Of a stretch of 64,000 bases of DNA, positions 47,620 to 58,701 are shown piece by piece (within the stretch, counting starts at the first letter, position 1; each line of letters begins with the position of its first letter). The DNA comes from Nocardia mangyaensis. Its GTDB lineage: Bacteria > Actinomycetota > Actinomycetes > Mycobacteriales > Mycobacteriaceae. The notes beneath the pieces were generated by a model. That model made no database searches. It was not told where the DNA came from and worked only from the letters and a program-made list of their open reading frames with translations. The position numbers and the translations under genes were made by a program. The stretch lies in the NCBI RefSeq assembly GCF_001886715.1, contig NZ_CP018082.1:6448001-6512000 (forward strand), written 5' to 3'.

Positions 47620-47814
47620 TCAGTAACGCTCGCTGTCGCGACACTCCGCCAGCGCAGCGCTGACGGAGTTGTCGTGATCGGCGTCTGCGGTCTCCGCGCC
47701 ACGACTGAGCTGCATCAGCAACTCCGCGCGCCCTCGAGTCGCGGGTCGCATTCGCCCCTGCGAGACGAGCCGGGAATGCACAGCAGCATCGAGACCAACC
47801 CGACCGGTAGCCAT
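47620..47814 (-). CDS. Possible small hypothetical protein
   Basis: A 64-codon frame in the 295-bp gap between the ABC ATPase and the NYN gene, ending AALAECRDSERY. Codon bias is fair in the second half and poor in the first; no clear ribosome-binding site is visible. I do not recognise it. It may be a remnant or non-coding, and apart from it I see nothing in the gap. Confidence 0.28.
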   Translation of the reverse strand: MATGRVGLDAAVHSRLVSQGRMRPATRGRAELLMQLSRGAETADADHDNSVSAALAECRDSERY

Positions 47815-47875
47815 AGCTCAACGCTGACACAGTTCTGCGACACCCGGCAAGCTGATCGACCCCGGACGTACCCAG

Positions 47876-47887
47876 GCACACTTGTGC
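47876..47887 (+). promoter_or_regulatory. Palindrome directly before the NYN-domain gene
   Basis: GCACACTTGTGC (5-bp arms, 2-nt centre) ends 1 nt before the ATG at 47889. CACACT within it lies 6 nt before the start and could be a weak -10 of a leaderless promoter. Confidence 0.3.
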
Positions 47888-47888
47888 G

Positions 47889-48281
47889 ATGAACGAACCG
47901 AGGCAGTTGATCGTGGTCGATGCCGCCAATGTGATCGGTTCCCGACCCAACGGCTGGTGGCGGGATCGGGCGGGTGCCGCGCGGCGACTGCTCGCGGATC
48001 TGGCCGGGTTGAGCACCCGGCTGCCCGAGACCACATCGATCGTCGTCGTCCTCGAAGGCGCTGCCAAGGCGGCCGTCGACGACACCGAACCCGCGACCCC
48101 GCGCATGACGGTCGTCCTGGCCGAACGCTCAGGCGACGACAAGATCGTCGACGTGGTGGCTCAGGCGAGTGCCGCCGACCAGATCACGGTCGTCACCGCC
48201 GACCGCGAACTCCGTTCCCGCGTCCAGGCACCCAGCACCGACACCGTTGGTCCGAGCTGGCTGTGGAGCCAATTGGACTGA
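47889..48281 (+). CDS. NYN/PIN-like domain protein
   Basis: A 130-residue protein with the NYN (YacP-like) PIN fold pattern: VVDAANVIGSRPNGWWRDR at the N-terminus, SGDDKIVDVV in the middle and TVVTADRELRSRV near the end, supplying three acidic positions expected in a metal-dependent nuclease. Relatives are sometimes named NTP pyrophosphohydrolase in mycobacterial annotations, but a nuclease role fits the fold better. It converges on the TetR gene with 10 bp between stops. Confidence 0.65.
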   Translation: MNEPRQLIVVDAANVIGSRPNGWWRDRAGAARRLLADLAGLSTRLPETTSIVVVLEGAAKAAVDDTEPATPRMTVVLAERSGDDKIVDVVAQASAADQITVVTADRELRSRVQAPSTDTVGPSWLWSQLD

Positions 48282-48291
48282 CTGCCCCTTG

Positions 48292-49020
48292 TCACCTGTT
48301 CTCTTCGACCAGATCGCTGACCGTGCCACTGCCCTCGATCGGCTCGACTGCGCGACGCTTGGGTTCCCTCGCGGGCTGAATCCGGCCCTGCTCGCGCAGA
48401 CTCTCCAACGATTGGCGGTGCGAGACCCCAACGAGGGCCGCCAGCGCCATCTCCCGCAGGACCGGCCGGGCCCTGATCGCGGTGGCCTGGCTGGCGCTGT
48501 GCGGAGTCGAGTTGATCAGACCGAAGGCGGCGTGGGCTTGGATGCGGGCGGTTTCCTCAGCGAGGTCTGGGTGCACCTGGCGCAGCACTCCCACCCAGAT
48601 CTCGACGTACTGACGCTGAGTGCGGCGCAGGATGCGACGGTCGGGGGTGGGGACATTGTCGAGGTCGCGGTCCTGGATGCGGATGAGTTCGGGGTTGCCG
48701 AAGGCGAAGTCGAGGTGGAACTCGATCAGGCCCTCGAGGGCGTCGGCCGGCGACGCGGCCGAAGCGACGACCGAGCGGCCGCCGGCGAGCAGCCGCTCAC
48801 TGATCCCGACGAGCAACTCGACGAGCAGGGCCTCTTTGTTCGCGAAGTGCCGGTAGACAGCGGGACCGCTGATGCCGACGGCCGCGCCGAGGTCGTCGAG
48901 GCGCACGCCGAGGAAGCCGCGGTCGGCGATGAGCCGGGCACCCGCGTCGAGCAATTGCGCGCGACGCTCGGCTTTCAGCTGCTCACGACGGGTCGCGGGG
49001 ACCGGCTCGACGGTGGCCAC
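48292..49020 (-). CDS. TetR-family repressor of the leucine-catabolism operon
   Basis: A 242-residue TetR regulator with an N-terminal helix-turn-helix ([20 protein letters not shown] then [15 protein letters not shown]). It is divergent from accD, in the position of Rv2506 in M. tuberculosis next to the accD1-accA1 cluster. The GTG at 49020 is chosen because GGAGGGAG lies 7 nt upstream; a TTG at 49050 is an unlikely alternative. The palindrome at 49054 to 49071 is the probable operator. The ligand is likely an acyl-CoA intermediate (inference). Confidence 0.88.
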   Translation of the reverse strand: MATVEPVPATRREQLKAERRAQLLDAGARLIADRGFLGVRLDDLGAAVGISGPAVYRHFANKEALLVELLVGISERLLAGGRSVVASAASPADALEGLIEFHLDFAFGNPELIRIQDRDLDNVPTPDRRILRRTQRQYVEIWVGVLRQVHPDLAEETARIQAHAAFGLINSTPHSASQATAIRARPVLREMALAALVGVSHRQSLESLREQGRIQPAREPKRRAVEPIEGSGTVSDLVEENR

Positions 49021-49053
49021 AGCGAATCTCCCTCCACCGGGTCTGGACAACTC

Positions 49054-49071
49054 GGTTAGTCCAGATTAACC
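49054..49071. promoter_or_regulatory. Palindromic operator in the tetR-accD intergenic region
   Basis: GGTTAGTCCAGATTAACC has 7 of 9 base pairs complementary about its centre (arms GGTTA and TAACC, inner TC and GA). It overlaps possible -10 elements in both directions (TAACCT at 49067 for accD, TAATCT on the minus strand). Another half site, ATTAACC, lies at 49091. Confidence 0.6.
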
Positions 49072-49115
49072 TGATTTTCAGTTATTGGCGATTAACCGGG
49101 CGACAGGATGACGTG

Positions 49116-50723
<1,608 letters not shown>

Positions 50724-50728
50724 CAGAC

Positions 50729-52882
50729 ATGCTGAACAAATCCACCCCCGTCGAGTTCGACACCGTCCTGGTGGCCAATCGCGGCGAGATCGCGGTACGT
50801 GTGATCAAGACCTTGCGCGCCATGGGTATTCGCTCGGTCGCGGTGTACAGCGATGCCGATGCCGACGCCCGCCATGTGCGCGAGGCCGATGTCGCGGTGC
50901 GCCTCGGCCCGGCGCCCGCGCGCGAGAGCTACCTGTCGATCGAGAAGGTCGTCGATGCCGCCGTGCGGTCCGGTGCGCAGGCTGTGCATCCCGGATATGG
51001 CTTCCTGTCGGAGAATTCGGCCTTCGCCGCCGCGCTGGCCGACGCCGACATCGTGTTCCTCGGCCCGCCCGCCAAGGCGATCGAGGTGATGGGCGACAAG
51101 ATCACGGCCAAGAACACGGTCACCGCGTTCGGCGTTCCGGTGGTTCCCGGCATCGCCGAACCGGGCCTCACCGATGCGCAATTGGTCACCGCTGCGGCCG
51201 AAGTCGGCTACCCCGTCCTGGTCAAGCCGTCCGCTGGTGGCGGCGGCAAGGGCATGCGCCGGGTCGAGCGGGCCGAGGACCTGCCCGCCGCCCTGGTCAG
51301 CGCGCGCCGCGAAGCCGGTGCCGCCTTCGGCGACGACACCCTGTTCCTGGAACGGTTCGTCACCCGGCCTCGGCACATCGAGGTGCAGATCCTGGCCGAC
51401 ACATTCGGCAATGTGGTGCATCTGGGCGAACGCGAATGCAGTTTGCAGCGCAGGCATCAGAAGGTGATCGAGGAAGCACCCTCGCCGCTGCTCGACGCCG
51501 CGACCAGGGCCAGAATCGGCACCGCGGCCTGCAACACCGCGCGCAGTGTCGACTACGTCGGCGCGGGCACGGTGGAGTTCATCGTCTCCGCCGATCGGCC
51601 CGACGAGTTCTTCTTCATGGAGATGAACACCCGGCTGCAGGTGGAGCATCCGGTGACCGAGCTGGTCACCGGAGTCGACCTGGTGGAATGCCAGGTGCGG
51701 GTGGCCGCGGGCCAGAAACTGGCGAAGAGCCAGGACGAGATCCACCTGGTCGGGCACGCCGTCGAGGCGCGCGTCTACGCCGAGGATCCGGGTCGCGGCT
51801 TCCTGCCCACCGGCGGCACCGTGCTCGCGCTCACAGAGCCGAATGGCCATGGCGTGCGGGTGGATTCGGGCCTTGCCGAGGGCACCGTGGTCGGCAGCGA
51901 CTACGACCCCATGCTGTCGAAGGTGATCGCGCGCGGCGACACCCGCGCCGACGCGCTCGCCGCGCTCGATCGCGCGCTGGCACAGACCGTGCTGCTCGGC
52001 GTGACGAGCAATATCGAGTTCCTGCGCTTCCTGCTCGCCGACGACGACGTCCAGGCCGGACGCCTGGACACCGCGCTGCTCGACCGCCGGGTCGCCGACT
52101 TCCGGCCCGCCACCGTCACCGACGACGAATTCATCGCCGCCGCGGCGTATCACTGGCTGCGCCGGTGGCCGCGCACGAGTGGCGACCCGTGGGCGGTGCC
52201 CTCGGGCTGGCGGCTCGGCACACCGGCGCCGACCGTGTTGCGGCTCGCGTCGGGCGATCACATACGCCATGTCTTCCTGACGGGCACACCGGAATCCGCG
52301 ACTGTGCGACTCGAGTCCGACGGCGTGGGCGGTCAGACGCAGCATGCCTCCGGCGCGGGCGCGACGGACCCCGCGACGAGTCAGCCGGAATCCGTTACCG
52401 CGCTGCGGCCGGGTGATCCGGCCGACGGTGCCGGCAGCCGCTCGCTCACTGCCGCGCTGCACGGGGACCGCCTGACCCTCACCGTCGACGGACTCCGCCG
52501 CGTGTGCCGCGTCGCCGAGGCCGACGGCCAGGTGTGGGTGAGCACCGGCGGGAACGTCGCCGTGCTGCGCGAGGTGGCCGAGGCGAGCGTGCGTGGCGAT
52601 GCCGCACACGTCGGCGACGCCGAGGTCCGCAGTCCCATGCCGGGTTCGGTGATCGCGGCCCCGGTCGCCGACGGCGCGACCGTGGCGGCCGGTGACCCGG
52701 TGGTGGTCATCGAGGCCATGAAGATGGAGCACGCGCTCACCGCGCCGGTCGCGGGCACGATCGAGCTGCTGGTCCAGCCGGGCGCGCAGGTGAAACTCGA
52801 CCAGGTCCTGGTCCGCGTGCTCGCCCATCCCGACAACACCGCCGCCACGGCGGAGACCGAACGCGAAGGAACCCCCGCATGA
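50729..52882 (+). CDS. accA1: Acyl-CoA carboxylase alpha subunit (biotin carboxylase plus biotin carrier)
   Basis: Carboxylates its own biotin using ATP and bicarbonate, then delivers it to the beta subunit. Of 717 residues, the first ~450 form the biotin carboxylase domain ([50 protein letters not shown]), and the last ~75 the biotin carrier domain with the biotinylation motif EAMKMEH. The intervening region contains a variable low-complexity stretch (about residues 530 to 575). The start is ATG 50729; a GTG at 50720 overlapping the accD stop would add three residues. Confidence 0.94.
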   Translation: MLNKSTPVEFDTVLVANRGEIAVRVIKTLRAMGIRSVAVYSDADADARHVREADVAVRLGPAPARESYLSIEKVVDAAVRSGAQAVHPGYGFLSENSAFAAALADADIVFLGPPAKAIEVMGDKITAKNTVTAFGVPVVPGIAEPGLTDAQLVTAAAEVGYPVLVKPSAGGGGKGMRRVERAEDLPAALVSARREAGAAFGDDTLFLERFVTRPRHIEVQILADTFGNVVHLGERECSLQRRHQKVIEEAPSPLLDAATRARIGTAACNTARSVDYVGAGTVEFIVSADRPDEFFFMEMNTRLQVEHPVTELVTGVDLVECQVRVAAGQKLAKSQDEIHLVGHAVEARVYAEDPGRGFLPTGGTVLALTEPNGHGVRVDSGLAEGTVVGSDYDPMLSKVIARGDTRADALAALDRALAQTVLLGVTSNIEFLRFLLADDDVQAGRLDTALLDRRVADFRPATVTDDEFIAAAAYHWLRRWPRTSGDPWAVPSGWRLGTPAPTVLRLASGDHIRHVFLTGTPESATVRLESDGVGGQTQHASGAGATDPATSQPESVTALRPGDPADGAGSRSLTAALHGDRLTLTVDGLRRVCRVAEADGQVWVSTGGNVAVLREVAEASVRGDAAHVGDAEVRSPMPGSVIAAPVADGATVAAGDPVVVIEAMKMEHALTAPVAGTIELLVQPGAQVKLDQVLVRVLAHPDNTAATAETEREGTPA

Positions 52883-54039
52883 CCGACTACCTGTCCTCCG
52901 GTTCCCTGCCCGACGAGTACCGCCAGCTCGCCCTGACCGTGCGTGACTTCGCCCAGCAGGTCGTCGCGCCGGTCTCGGCGAAACACGATGCCGAGCACAG
53001 TTTTCCGTACGAGGTCGTGGCGGGCATGGCCGAGATGGGCCTGTTCGGCCTGCCGTTTCCCGAGGAGTTCGGCGGCATGGGCGGCGACTACTTCGCGCTG
53101 TGCCTCGCGCTCGAGGAACTCGGCAAGGTCGACCAGAGCGTGGCCATCACCCTCGAGGCCGGTGTCTCGCTCGGCGCCATGCCGATCTACCGCTTCGGCG
53201 ACGACAAGCAGAAGACCGAGTGGCTGCCCCAGCTCACCAGCGGGCAGGCGCTGGCCGGCTTCGGACTCACCGAACCCGACGCGGGCAGCGACGCGGGCGG
53301 CACCCGCACCACCGCGGTGGAGGACGGCCAGAGCTGGGTGATCAACGGCGCCAAGCAGTTCATCACCAACTCCGGCACCGACATCACCCGCCTGGTCACC
53401 GTCACCGCGGTCACCGGGACCAGCGGTGGCAAGAAGGAGATCTCCACCATCCTGGTGCCGACCTCCACGCCGGGCTTCGTGGCCGAGCCCGCATACAACA
53501 AGGTCGGCTGGAACGCCTCGGACACCCATCCGCTCAGCTTCACCGATGTCCGGGTGCCGCGGGAGAACCTGCTCGGCGAGCGTGGCCGCGGCTACGCCAA
53601 CTTCCTGCGCATCCTCGACGAGGGCCGCATCGCCATCGCCGCGCTGGCCGTGGGCGCCGCGCAGGGCTGTGTGGACGAGAGCGTGCGCTACGCGAACGAG
53701 CGGCAGGCGTTCGGTCAGGCGATCGGCCGCAATCAGGCCATCGCGTTCAAGATCGCCCGGATGGAGGCGCGCGCCCACGTGGCCCGCACCGCCTACTACG
53801 ACGCGGCCGCGCTGATGCTGGCGGGCAAGCCGTTCAAGAAGGCCGCCTCCATCGCCAAGATGGTCGCCAGCGAGGCCGCCATGGACAACGCCCGCGACGC
53901 CACCCAGATCTTCGGTGGCAACGGCTTCATGAACGAGTACCCCGTGTCCAGGCACTACCGTGACAGCAAGATCCTGGAAATCGGTGAGGGCACGACGGAG
54001 GTACAGCTGATGCTGATCGCAAGGGAGCTGGGTCTGTGA
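52879..54039 (+). CDS. Acyl-CoA dehydrogenase, probably isovaleryl-CoA dehydrogenase (FadE19-like)
   Basis: A 386-residue FAD-dependent dehydrogenase, overlapping accA1 by 4 bp. Seen: [34 protein letters not shown] (flavin-binding segment), [27 protein letters not shown] and [19 protein letters not shown] at the end. In the syntenic mycobacterial cluster the equivalent is FadE19. Oxidation of isovaleryl-CoA to 3-methylcrotonyl-CoA would supply the substrate of the carboxylase; the exact chain specificity is inferred. Confidence 0.9.
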   Translation: MTDYLSSGSLPDEYRQLALTVRDFAQQVVAPVSAKHDAEHSFPYEVVAGMAEMGLFGLPFPEEFGGMGGDYFALCLALEELGKVDQSVAITLEAGVSLGAMPIYRFGDDKQKTEWLPQLTSGQALAGFGLTEPDAGSDAGGTRTTAVEDGQSWVINGAKQFITNSGTDITRLVTVTAVTGTSGGKKEISTILVPTSTPGFVAEPAYNKVGWNASDTHPLSFTDVRVPRENLLGERGRGYANFLRILDEGRIAIAALAVGAAQGCVDESVRYANERQAFGQAIGRNQAIAFKIARMEARAHVARTAYYDAAALMLAGKPFKKAASIAKMVASEAAMDNARDATQIFGGNGFMNEYPVSRHYRDSKILEIGEGTTEVQLMLIARELGL

Positions 54040-54515
54040 GTACCCGTCGCGTCGTCCAGCGGGGATTGTGGTTCGAGGAGTTCGAGATCGGCACGATCTA
54101 CGAGCACCGGCCGGGGCGCACCATCACCGAGGCCGACAATGTCCTGTTCACCACGCTGACCATGAACACCCAGGCCCTGCACCTGGACGCCGCCTTCGCC
54201 GACGCGCAGCCGCCGTTCAACCAGCGGCTGGTGAACTCGATGTTCACCCTGTCCACGCTGGTCGGGCTCTCGGTCGCCCAGCTCACCCAGGGCACCCTGG
54301 TGGCCAATCTCGGCTTCTCCGAGATGGCGCTGCCCGCGCCGCTGTTCCACGGCGACACCATGTACGCCGAAACCCTGGTCACCGACAAGCGCGAGTCCAA
54401 GAGCCGGCCGGGCGAGGGCATCGTCAGTCTGACCCACACCGCCCGCAACCAGGACGGCGTGATCGTGGCGAAGGCGGTCCGGCAGACGCTGGTCAGAAAG
54501 GCGCCGGCGGCATGA
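54036..54515 (+). CDS. MaoC-like hydratase
   Basis: A 159-residue hot-dog-fold protein starting with GTG and overlapping the dehydrogenase by 4 bp. The MaoC pattern is visible in IYEHRPGRTITEADNVLFTT, LHLDAAFAD and PAPLFHGDTMYAET. It probably hydrates 3-methylglutaconyl-CoA to HMG-CoA, filling the step that otherwise needs a crotonase-type hydratase; this assignment rests on position in the cluster (Rv2499c equivalent). Confidence 0.85.
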   Translation: MSTRRVVQRGLWFEEFEIGTIYEHRPGRTITEADNVLFTTLTMNTQALHLDAAFADAQPPFNQRLVNSMFTLSTLVGLSVAQLTQGTLVANLGFSEMALPAPLFHGDTMYAETLVTDKRESKSRPGEGIVSLTHTARNQDGVIVAKAVRQTLVRKAPAA

Positions 54516-55339
54516 CCGGAGACAGCACGTGGGAGCCGAGCGGACCGGCCTGGCTGTTCTGCCCGGCCGACCGTCCCGAACGTTTCGCCAAGGCCGCCGC
54601 GGCCGCCGATGTGGTGATCCTCGACCTCGAGGACGGGGTGGCCGCCGCCGACAAGGACGCGGCCAGAAAGGCCCTGCTCGCGACCCCACTCGACCCGCGG
54701 CACACCGTGATCCGGGTGAACGCGACCGACACCGACGAGCACGCGGCCGATCTGGCCGTGCTCGCGCAGACTGCCTATCGACGCGTCATGCTGCCCAAAT
54801 GTGAATCGCCCGAACAGGTTCGGAGTCTGACCGACTACGAGGTGATCGTGCTGATCGAATCACCGCTGGGTGCGGTGCGGGTCACCGACTCGATCGCCGC
54901 CGAGAACGCGATCGGCGTGATGTGGGGCGCCGAGGACCTGGTGGCCGGGCTGGGCGGCAACTCCAGCAGGCACGCCGACGGCGGCTACCGCGACATCGCC
55001 CGGCACGTGCGCTCGACGAGTCTGCTGGCGGCCAAGGCTTTCGGCCGATTCGCCCTCGACTCGGTGTATCTCGACATCAAGGACCACGACGGCCTGGCGG
55101 CGGAGACTCTCGACGCGGTGGCGGTCGGGTTCGACGCGAAGGTGGCCATCCATCCCAGCCAGGTCGCGGTGATCCGCGCGGGGTACGCCCCCGATCCCGA
55201 CGAGCTCGACTGGGCACACCGAGTTCTCGCCGAGGTGCCCGACCATCGGGGTGTCTTCGCGTTCGAAGGGCGCATGGTCGACGCACCGGTGCTACGGCAC
55301 GCGGAGCGGATCGTGCGCCGGGCCGAGCCCCTCGGCTGA
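54512..55339 (+). CDS. CitE-like CoA-ester lyase (HMG-CoA or citramalyl-CoA lyase type)
   Basis: A 275-residue HpcH/HpaI-aldolase-superfamily protein, overlapping maoC by 4 bp. Motifs: PADRPERFAKA, DVVILDLEDGVAAADKD, VIRVNATDT, VMLPKCESPEQV, VLIESPLGAV, MWGAEDLVAGLGG and KVAIHPSQV, giving the Glu and Asp ligands for Mg2+. The M. tuberculosis counterpart Rv2498c has been reported to cleave (R)-3-hydroxy-3-methylglutaryl-CoA and citramalyl-CoA. Here cleavage of HMG-CoA to acetyl-CoA and acetoacetate would feed the next gene. Confidence 0.88.
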   Translation: MTGDSTWEPSGPAWLFCPADRPERFAKAAAAADVVILDLEDGVAAADKDAARKALLATPLDPRHTVIRVNATDTDEHAADLAVLAQTAYRRVMLPKCESPEQVRSLTDYEVIVLIESPLGAVRVTDSIAAENAIGVMWGAEDLVAGLGGNSSRHADGGYRDIARHVRSTSLLAAKAFGRFALDSVYLDIKDHDGLAAETLDAVAVGFDAKVAIHPSQVAVIRAGYAPDPDELDWAHRVLAEVPDHRGVFAFEGRMVDAPVLRHAERIVRRAEPLG

Positions 55340-55345
55340 CCAGCA

Positions 55346-55379
55346 CCCGGCGCGCGTCGCGTAACGCTCGCGCGCCGGG
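55346..55379 (+). terminator. GC-rich hairpin between the citE-like gene and acetoacetyl-CoA synthetase
   Basis: CCCGGCGCGCG (55346-55356) pairs perfectly with CGCGCGCCGGG (55369-55379); the 12-nt loop contains GCGTAACGC, which can pair further. It starts 7 nt after the citE-like stop. No T-run follows, so it may be a weak terminator or an mRNA-processing or stability element. Confidence 0.5.
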
Positions 55380-55435
55380 GTACTCATCGACCGGGCAGTT
55401 CCGGCCCGCGCAACCCAGTACGAGGAGGACCTCCG

Positions 55436-57379
55436 GTGCAACCGCAATGGGAACCGACCGCGCAGGACATCGCATCGGCGCGGGTCACCGACTTCGCCGC
55501 CTTCGTCAGCGCGCGAACAGGTGACGAGTACCCCGACTACCAGGCGCTCTGGCGGTGGTCGGTCGACGATGTCACCGGGTTCTGGCAAGCACTGTGGGAC
55601 TACTTCGAACTCGGCGAGACCGCGGGTGAGGTCCTCGACACGCGCGAGATGCCCGGCGCGCGGTGGTTCCCCGGTACCCGGCTCAACTACGTCGATCAGA
55701 TCATCCGGATGGCCCAGCCGGGCAGGCCCGCGATCATCGCCTTGCGCGAGGACGCCGAGCCCCGTGAGCTGTCCTGGGCCGAATTGATCGAGCAGGTCAC
55801 CGTTTTCGCCCGTACCCTGCGCGAACAGGGTGTCGAGGCGGGTGACCGGGTGATCGGCTATCTGCCCAACATCCCCGAGGCGGTCGTCGCCTTCCTCGCC
55901 ACCGCGAGCATCGGCGCGGTCTGGAGCGCCTGCGGGCAGGACTATTCCGCCAAGGCGGCGCTGGACCGGCTCGGTCAACTCGACCCCACGGTGCTGGTCA
56001 CCGCCGACGGCTACCGGTTCGGCGGCAAGGACCACGACAAGCGCGCCGACATCGCGGCGCTCCAGGACGGCCTGCCCGGCCTGCGGGCGACGGTCGCGGT
56101 GTCCCAGCTCGGACTCGACGTGCCCGACGCCCTGCCCTGGGCGGAGGCGGTGGCCGACGCCGATCTCGGCATCATCGAGACCACCGCCGTCGATTTCGAT
56201 CATCCGCTGTGGATCGTGTTCTCCTCCGGCACCACGGGCCTGCCCAAGGGCATCGTGCACGGGCACGGCGGTGTCCTGCTCGAGCACCTGAAAGCCGTGG
56301 CGCTGCACTCCGACATCGGCGCCGACGACACCTTCTTCTGGTTCACCAGCCCCAGCTGGATGATGTGGAACTTCCAGGTCGCCGGCCTGCTCACCGGTGC
56401 GACGATCGTCACCTACGACGGCAGCCCGACCGCCGGATCGCCCGATGCGCTGTGGCGCCTGGCCGCTCAGGTCCGCGCCACCGTGCTCGGCACGAGTCCC
56501 GGCTATGTCCTCGCCTGCGTCAAGGCGGGTGTGGTGCCGCGCACCGAGCACGACCTCTCGGCACTGCGCACCGTCGGCATCACCGGGTCGTCGCTGCCGG
56601 TGTCGAGTGCGCTGTGGCTGAACGAGAACGCGGGCGAGCACGTGCGGGTGAATTCGATCAGCGGCGGCACCGATGTGGTGTCGGCGTTCATCGGCGGCGT
56701 GCCGACCGTGCCGGTGTGGCCGGGTGAGCTGTCGGCGCCGTATCTCGGCGTCGCCCTCGATGCCTACGACGAACTCGGTGCGCCGGTGCGCGGCGAGGTC
56801 GGCGAGCTGGTGGTGACCGAGCCGATGCCGTCCATGCCGGTGCGTTTCTGGCGCGACGAGGACGGAAAGCGCTACCACAACGCCTATTTCGACACCTATC
56901 CCGGCGTGTGGCGGCACGGCGACTGGATCACCCTGACCGGCCACGGCAGCATCGTCGTGCACGGCCGCTCCGATTCCACCCTCAACCGCCACGGCATCCG
57001 GATGGGCAGCGCCGACATCTACCAGGTGGTCGAGCAATTCCCCGAGATCGCCGAGGCGTTGGTGATCGGTGCCGAACAACCCGACGGCGGCTACTGGATG
57101 CCGCTGTTCGTCGTCCTCGCGCCCGGCGCCGAACTCACCGAGGAGCTGAAGACCAGGCTCTGCGCCGCGATCCGGACCGAGGTCTCCCCGCGCCACGTCC
57201 CCGACGAGATCCGCGAGACGCCCGGGATCCCGCACACCCGAACCGGCAAGAAGCTGGAAGTGCCGATCAAGAAGCTCTTTCAGGGCGCCGACCCGGCCCG
57301 GGTGGTCGAACGCAGCGCCGTCGACGACCCCGCTCTGCTCGACTGGTATGCCCGGATCACCCCGCCCCACAAGGCATAA
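55436..57379 (+). CDS. Acetoacetyl-CoA synthetase (acetoacetate-CoA ligase)
   Basis: Activates acetoacetate to acetoacetyl-CoA with ATP in the cytosol. The 647-residue length is normal for the family. Motifs: WFPGTRLNYVDQ, GYLPNIPEAVVAFLA, FSSGTTGLPKGIVHGHGG (AMP-binding loop), SGGTDVVSAFIGG, HGRSDSTLNRHGIRMGSADIY and the C-terminal catalytic Lys in HTRTGKKLEVPIKK. The GTG start at 55436 has GAGGAGG well spaced upstream. Following the CitE-like lyase it would salvage the acetoacetate made from leucine, replacing the CoA transferase used in mycobacteria. Confidence 0.93.
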   Translation: MQPQWEPTAQDIASARVTDFAAFVSARTGDEYPDYQALWRWSVDDVTGFWQALWDYFELGETAGEVLDTREMPGARWFPGTRLNYVDQIIRMAQPGRPAIIALREDAEPRELSWAELIEQVTVFARTLREQGVEAGDRVIGYLPNIPEAVVAFLATASIGAVWSACGQDYSAKAALDRLGQLDPTVLVTADGYRFGGKDHDKRADIAALQDGLPGLRATVAVSQLGLDVPDALPWAEAVADADLGIIETTAVDFDHPLWIVFSSGTTGLPKGIVHGHGGVLLEHLKAVALHSDIGADDTFFWFTSPSWMMWNFQVAGLLTGATIVTYDGSPTAGSPDALWRLAAQVRATVLGTSPGYVLACVKAGVVPRTEHDLSALRTVGITGSSLPVSSALWLNENAGEHVRVNSISGGTDVVSAFIGGVPTVPVWPGELSAPYLGVALDAYDELGAPVRGEVGELVVTEPMPSMPVRFWRDEDGKRYHNAYFDTYPGVWRHGDWITLTGHGSIVVHGRSDSTLNRHGIRMGSADIYQVVEQFPEIAEALVIGAEQPDGGYWMPLFVVLAPGAELTEELKTRLCAAIRTEVSPRHVPDEIRETPGIPHTRTGKKLEVPIKKLFQGADPARVVERSAVDDPALLDWYARITPPHKA

Positions 57380-57393
57380 TACACTTCGAGTAT
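57379..57393 (+). promoter_or_regulatory. Palindrome and -10 overlapping the start of the tandem TetR gene
   Basis: ATACACTTCGAGTAT has arms ATAC and GTAT with one further inner pair, and its last bases are the start of the ATG at 57392. CATAAT at 57375 to 57380 resembles a -10 box. Together they suggest a near-leaderless, self-repressed promoter. Confidence 0.4.
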
Positions 57394-58615
57394 GAATGTC
57401 GGCGGATCTCGTGGGGCACGTGGATCGATGGTCGGAGTCACCGGGGAGAGTGTGCGGCGGCGGCCGAAGAACCGCCGGGCGCAGATCGCGGCAACCTCGG
57501 CCGTGGCGTTCGGGGCAGCCGGGTATCACGGCGTGAGCATGGAGGACATCGCGTCCGGGCTCGGCATCAGCTCGGCGGCGCTGTACCGGCACTATCCGAG
57601 CAAGTACGCGCTGTTCCGGGAGGAACTGTTGCGCGTGGGGCAGTCGTTCACCACCGCGATCGCCGCCGCGGACGAGGGCGAGTCCTCGGCAGAGCGGTTG
57701 CGGCACATGCTCACCGGCCTCCTCGGCTCGACCGTGGCGAACCGGGCGACCGTCGCGCTGGTGCGCTGGGAGGGCCGCTATCTCGAGCCCGCCGACCGGC
57801 TGGTGCTCGACCAACAGCGCGCCTCGGTGCTCGGCGCGCTCGACGAACAGCTCGCGGTGCTGCGGCCGGAACTGTCCGCGGCGGAGCTACGGCTGCTGTC
57901 CACCGGGATGCTCGGCGTGATCACCAGCATCGCCGATCATCACGCCGCGCTGCCGGCGCGCACCATGACCACGCTGCTCGGCACCGCTTGTCTGTCCCTG
58001 ACCGAGTCCGAATTGCCGCCCGCGGCGACGATTTCGGAGCAGTCGACGCCGGTCGAGATCCCGGATTCGTTCAAACACGAACTGCTGCTGCGCAAAGCGG
58101 TCGAACTGTTCCACGAGCACGGCTATCCGAACGTCAGTGTGGAGGACATCGCCTCGGCGGCCGGCCTGTCGGCGGCCTCGGCGGTGTACCGGTTCTACCG
58201 CGGCAAGAGCGACCTGCTCGCCGCCGCGTTCCGCCGCGCCGCCGACCGGGTCTCCGGCGCGATCGGACCCGCCGTCGCCGGCACACCCGACAGTGCCGCC
58301 GCGCTGGACATGCTGATCGGCCAGTTCGTGGCCGACACCTTCGACGAGCGAGCGCTGGCGGTCGTCTACTACGCCGAGTTCGGCCACGTGCCCGCCGAGG
58401 AGCGTGCGGTTCTGCGCAACATCCAGCGGCTGAGTGTCCAGGAATGGGCGCGGCTGACCCGCGAGGTACGCCCGGAACTGTCCGCCGCCGAGGCCCGATT
58501 CCTGGTGCACGCGGCCTTCGCGATGGTGATCGATCTCGGTCAGGCCTTCGGCGACGACCCGATCGCCTGCCGGGCCCGGGTTGGCTTCCTGATGCGGCGG
58601 GTACTGCTCGGCTGA
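57392..58615 (+). CDS. Tandem TetR-family regulator (two DNA-binding domains)
   Basis: A 407-residue protein with two complete TetR units in series. The first helix-turn-helix is HGVSMEDIASGLGISSAALYRHYPSK cut here as residues ~47 to 72; the second, near residues 249 to 275, reads NVSVEDIASAAGLSAAS followed by AVYRFYRGKSDL. Each is followed by its own helical ligand domain (both contain an RPELSA motif). Such duplicates act as pseudo-dimers within one chain. Possible targets are its own promoter and the leucine-catabolism genes upstream; the ligand is unknown. Confidence 0.87.
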   Translation: MNVGGSRGARGSMVGVTGESVRRRPKNRRAQIAATSAVAFGAAGYHGVSMEDIASGLGISSAALYRHYPSKYALFREELLRVGQSFTTAIAAADEGESSAERLRHMLTGLLGSTVANRATVALVRWEGRYLEPADRLVLDQQRASVLGALDEQLAVLRPELSAAELRLLSTGMLGVITSIADHHAALPARTMTTLLGTACLSLTESELPPAATISEQSTPVEIPDSFKHELLLRKAVELFHEHGYPNVSVEDIASAAGLSAASAVYRFYRGKSDLLAAAFRRAADRVSGAIGPAVAGTPDSAAALDMLIGQFVADTFDERALAVVYYAEFGHVPAEERAVLRNIQRLSVQEWARLTREVRPELSAAEARFLVHAAFAMVIDLGQAFGDDPIACRARVGFLMRRVLLG

Positions 58616-58701
58616 GCAGCGGATCTCACCCGTTGTGTGTGAGGCGGTGCGCGCCGGGCCGGTTCTAGGCTCGGCGGCGACGGGCGTCGAACGGAGAGTG
58701 G

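Noticed and set aside
46487..48142. A 551-codon minus-strand frame opposite the ABC transporter and NYN genes
   Set aside because: The plus strand encodes Walker A, signature and Walker B motifs; the opposite frame has none.
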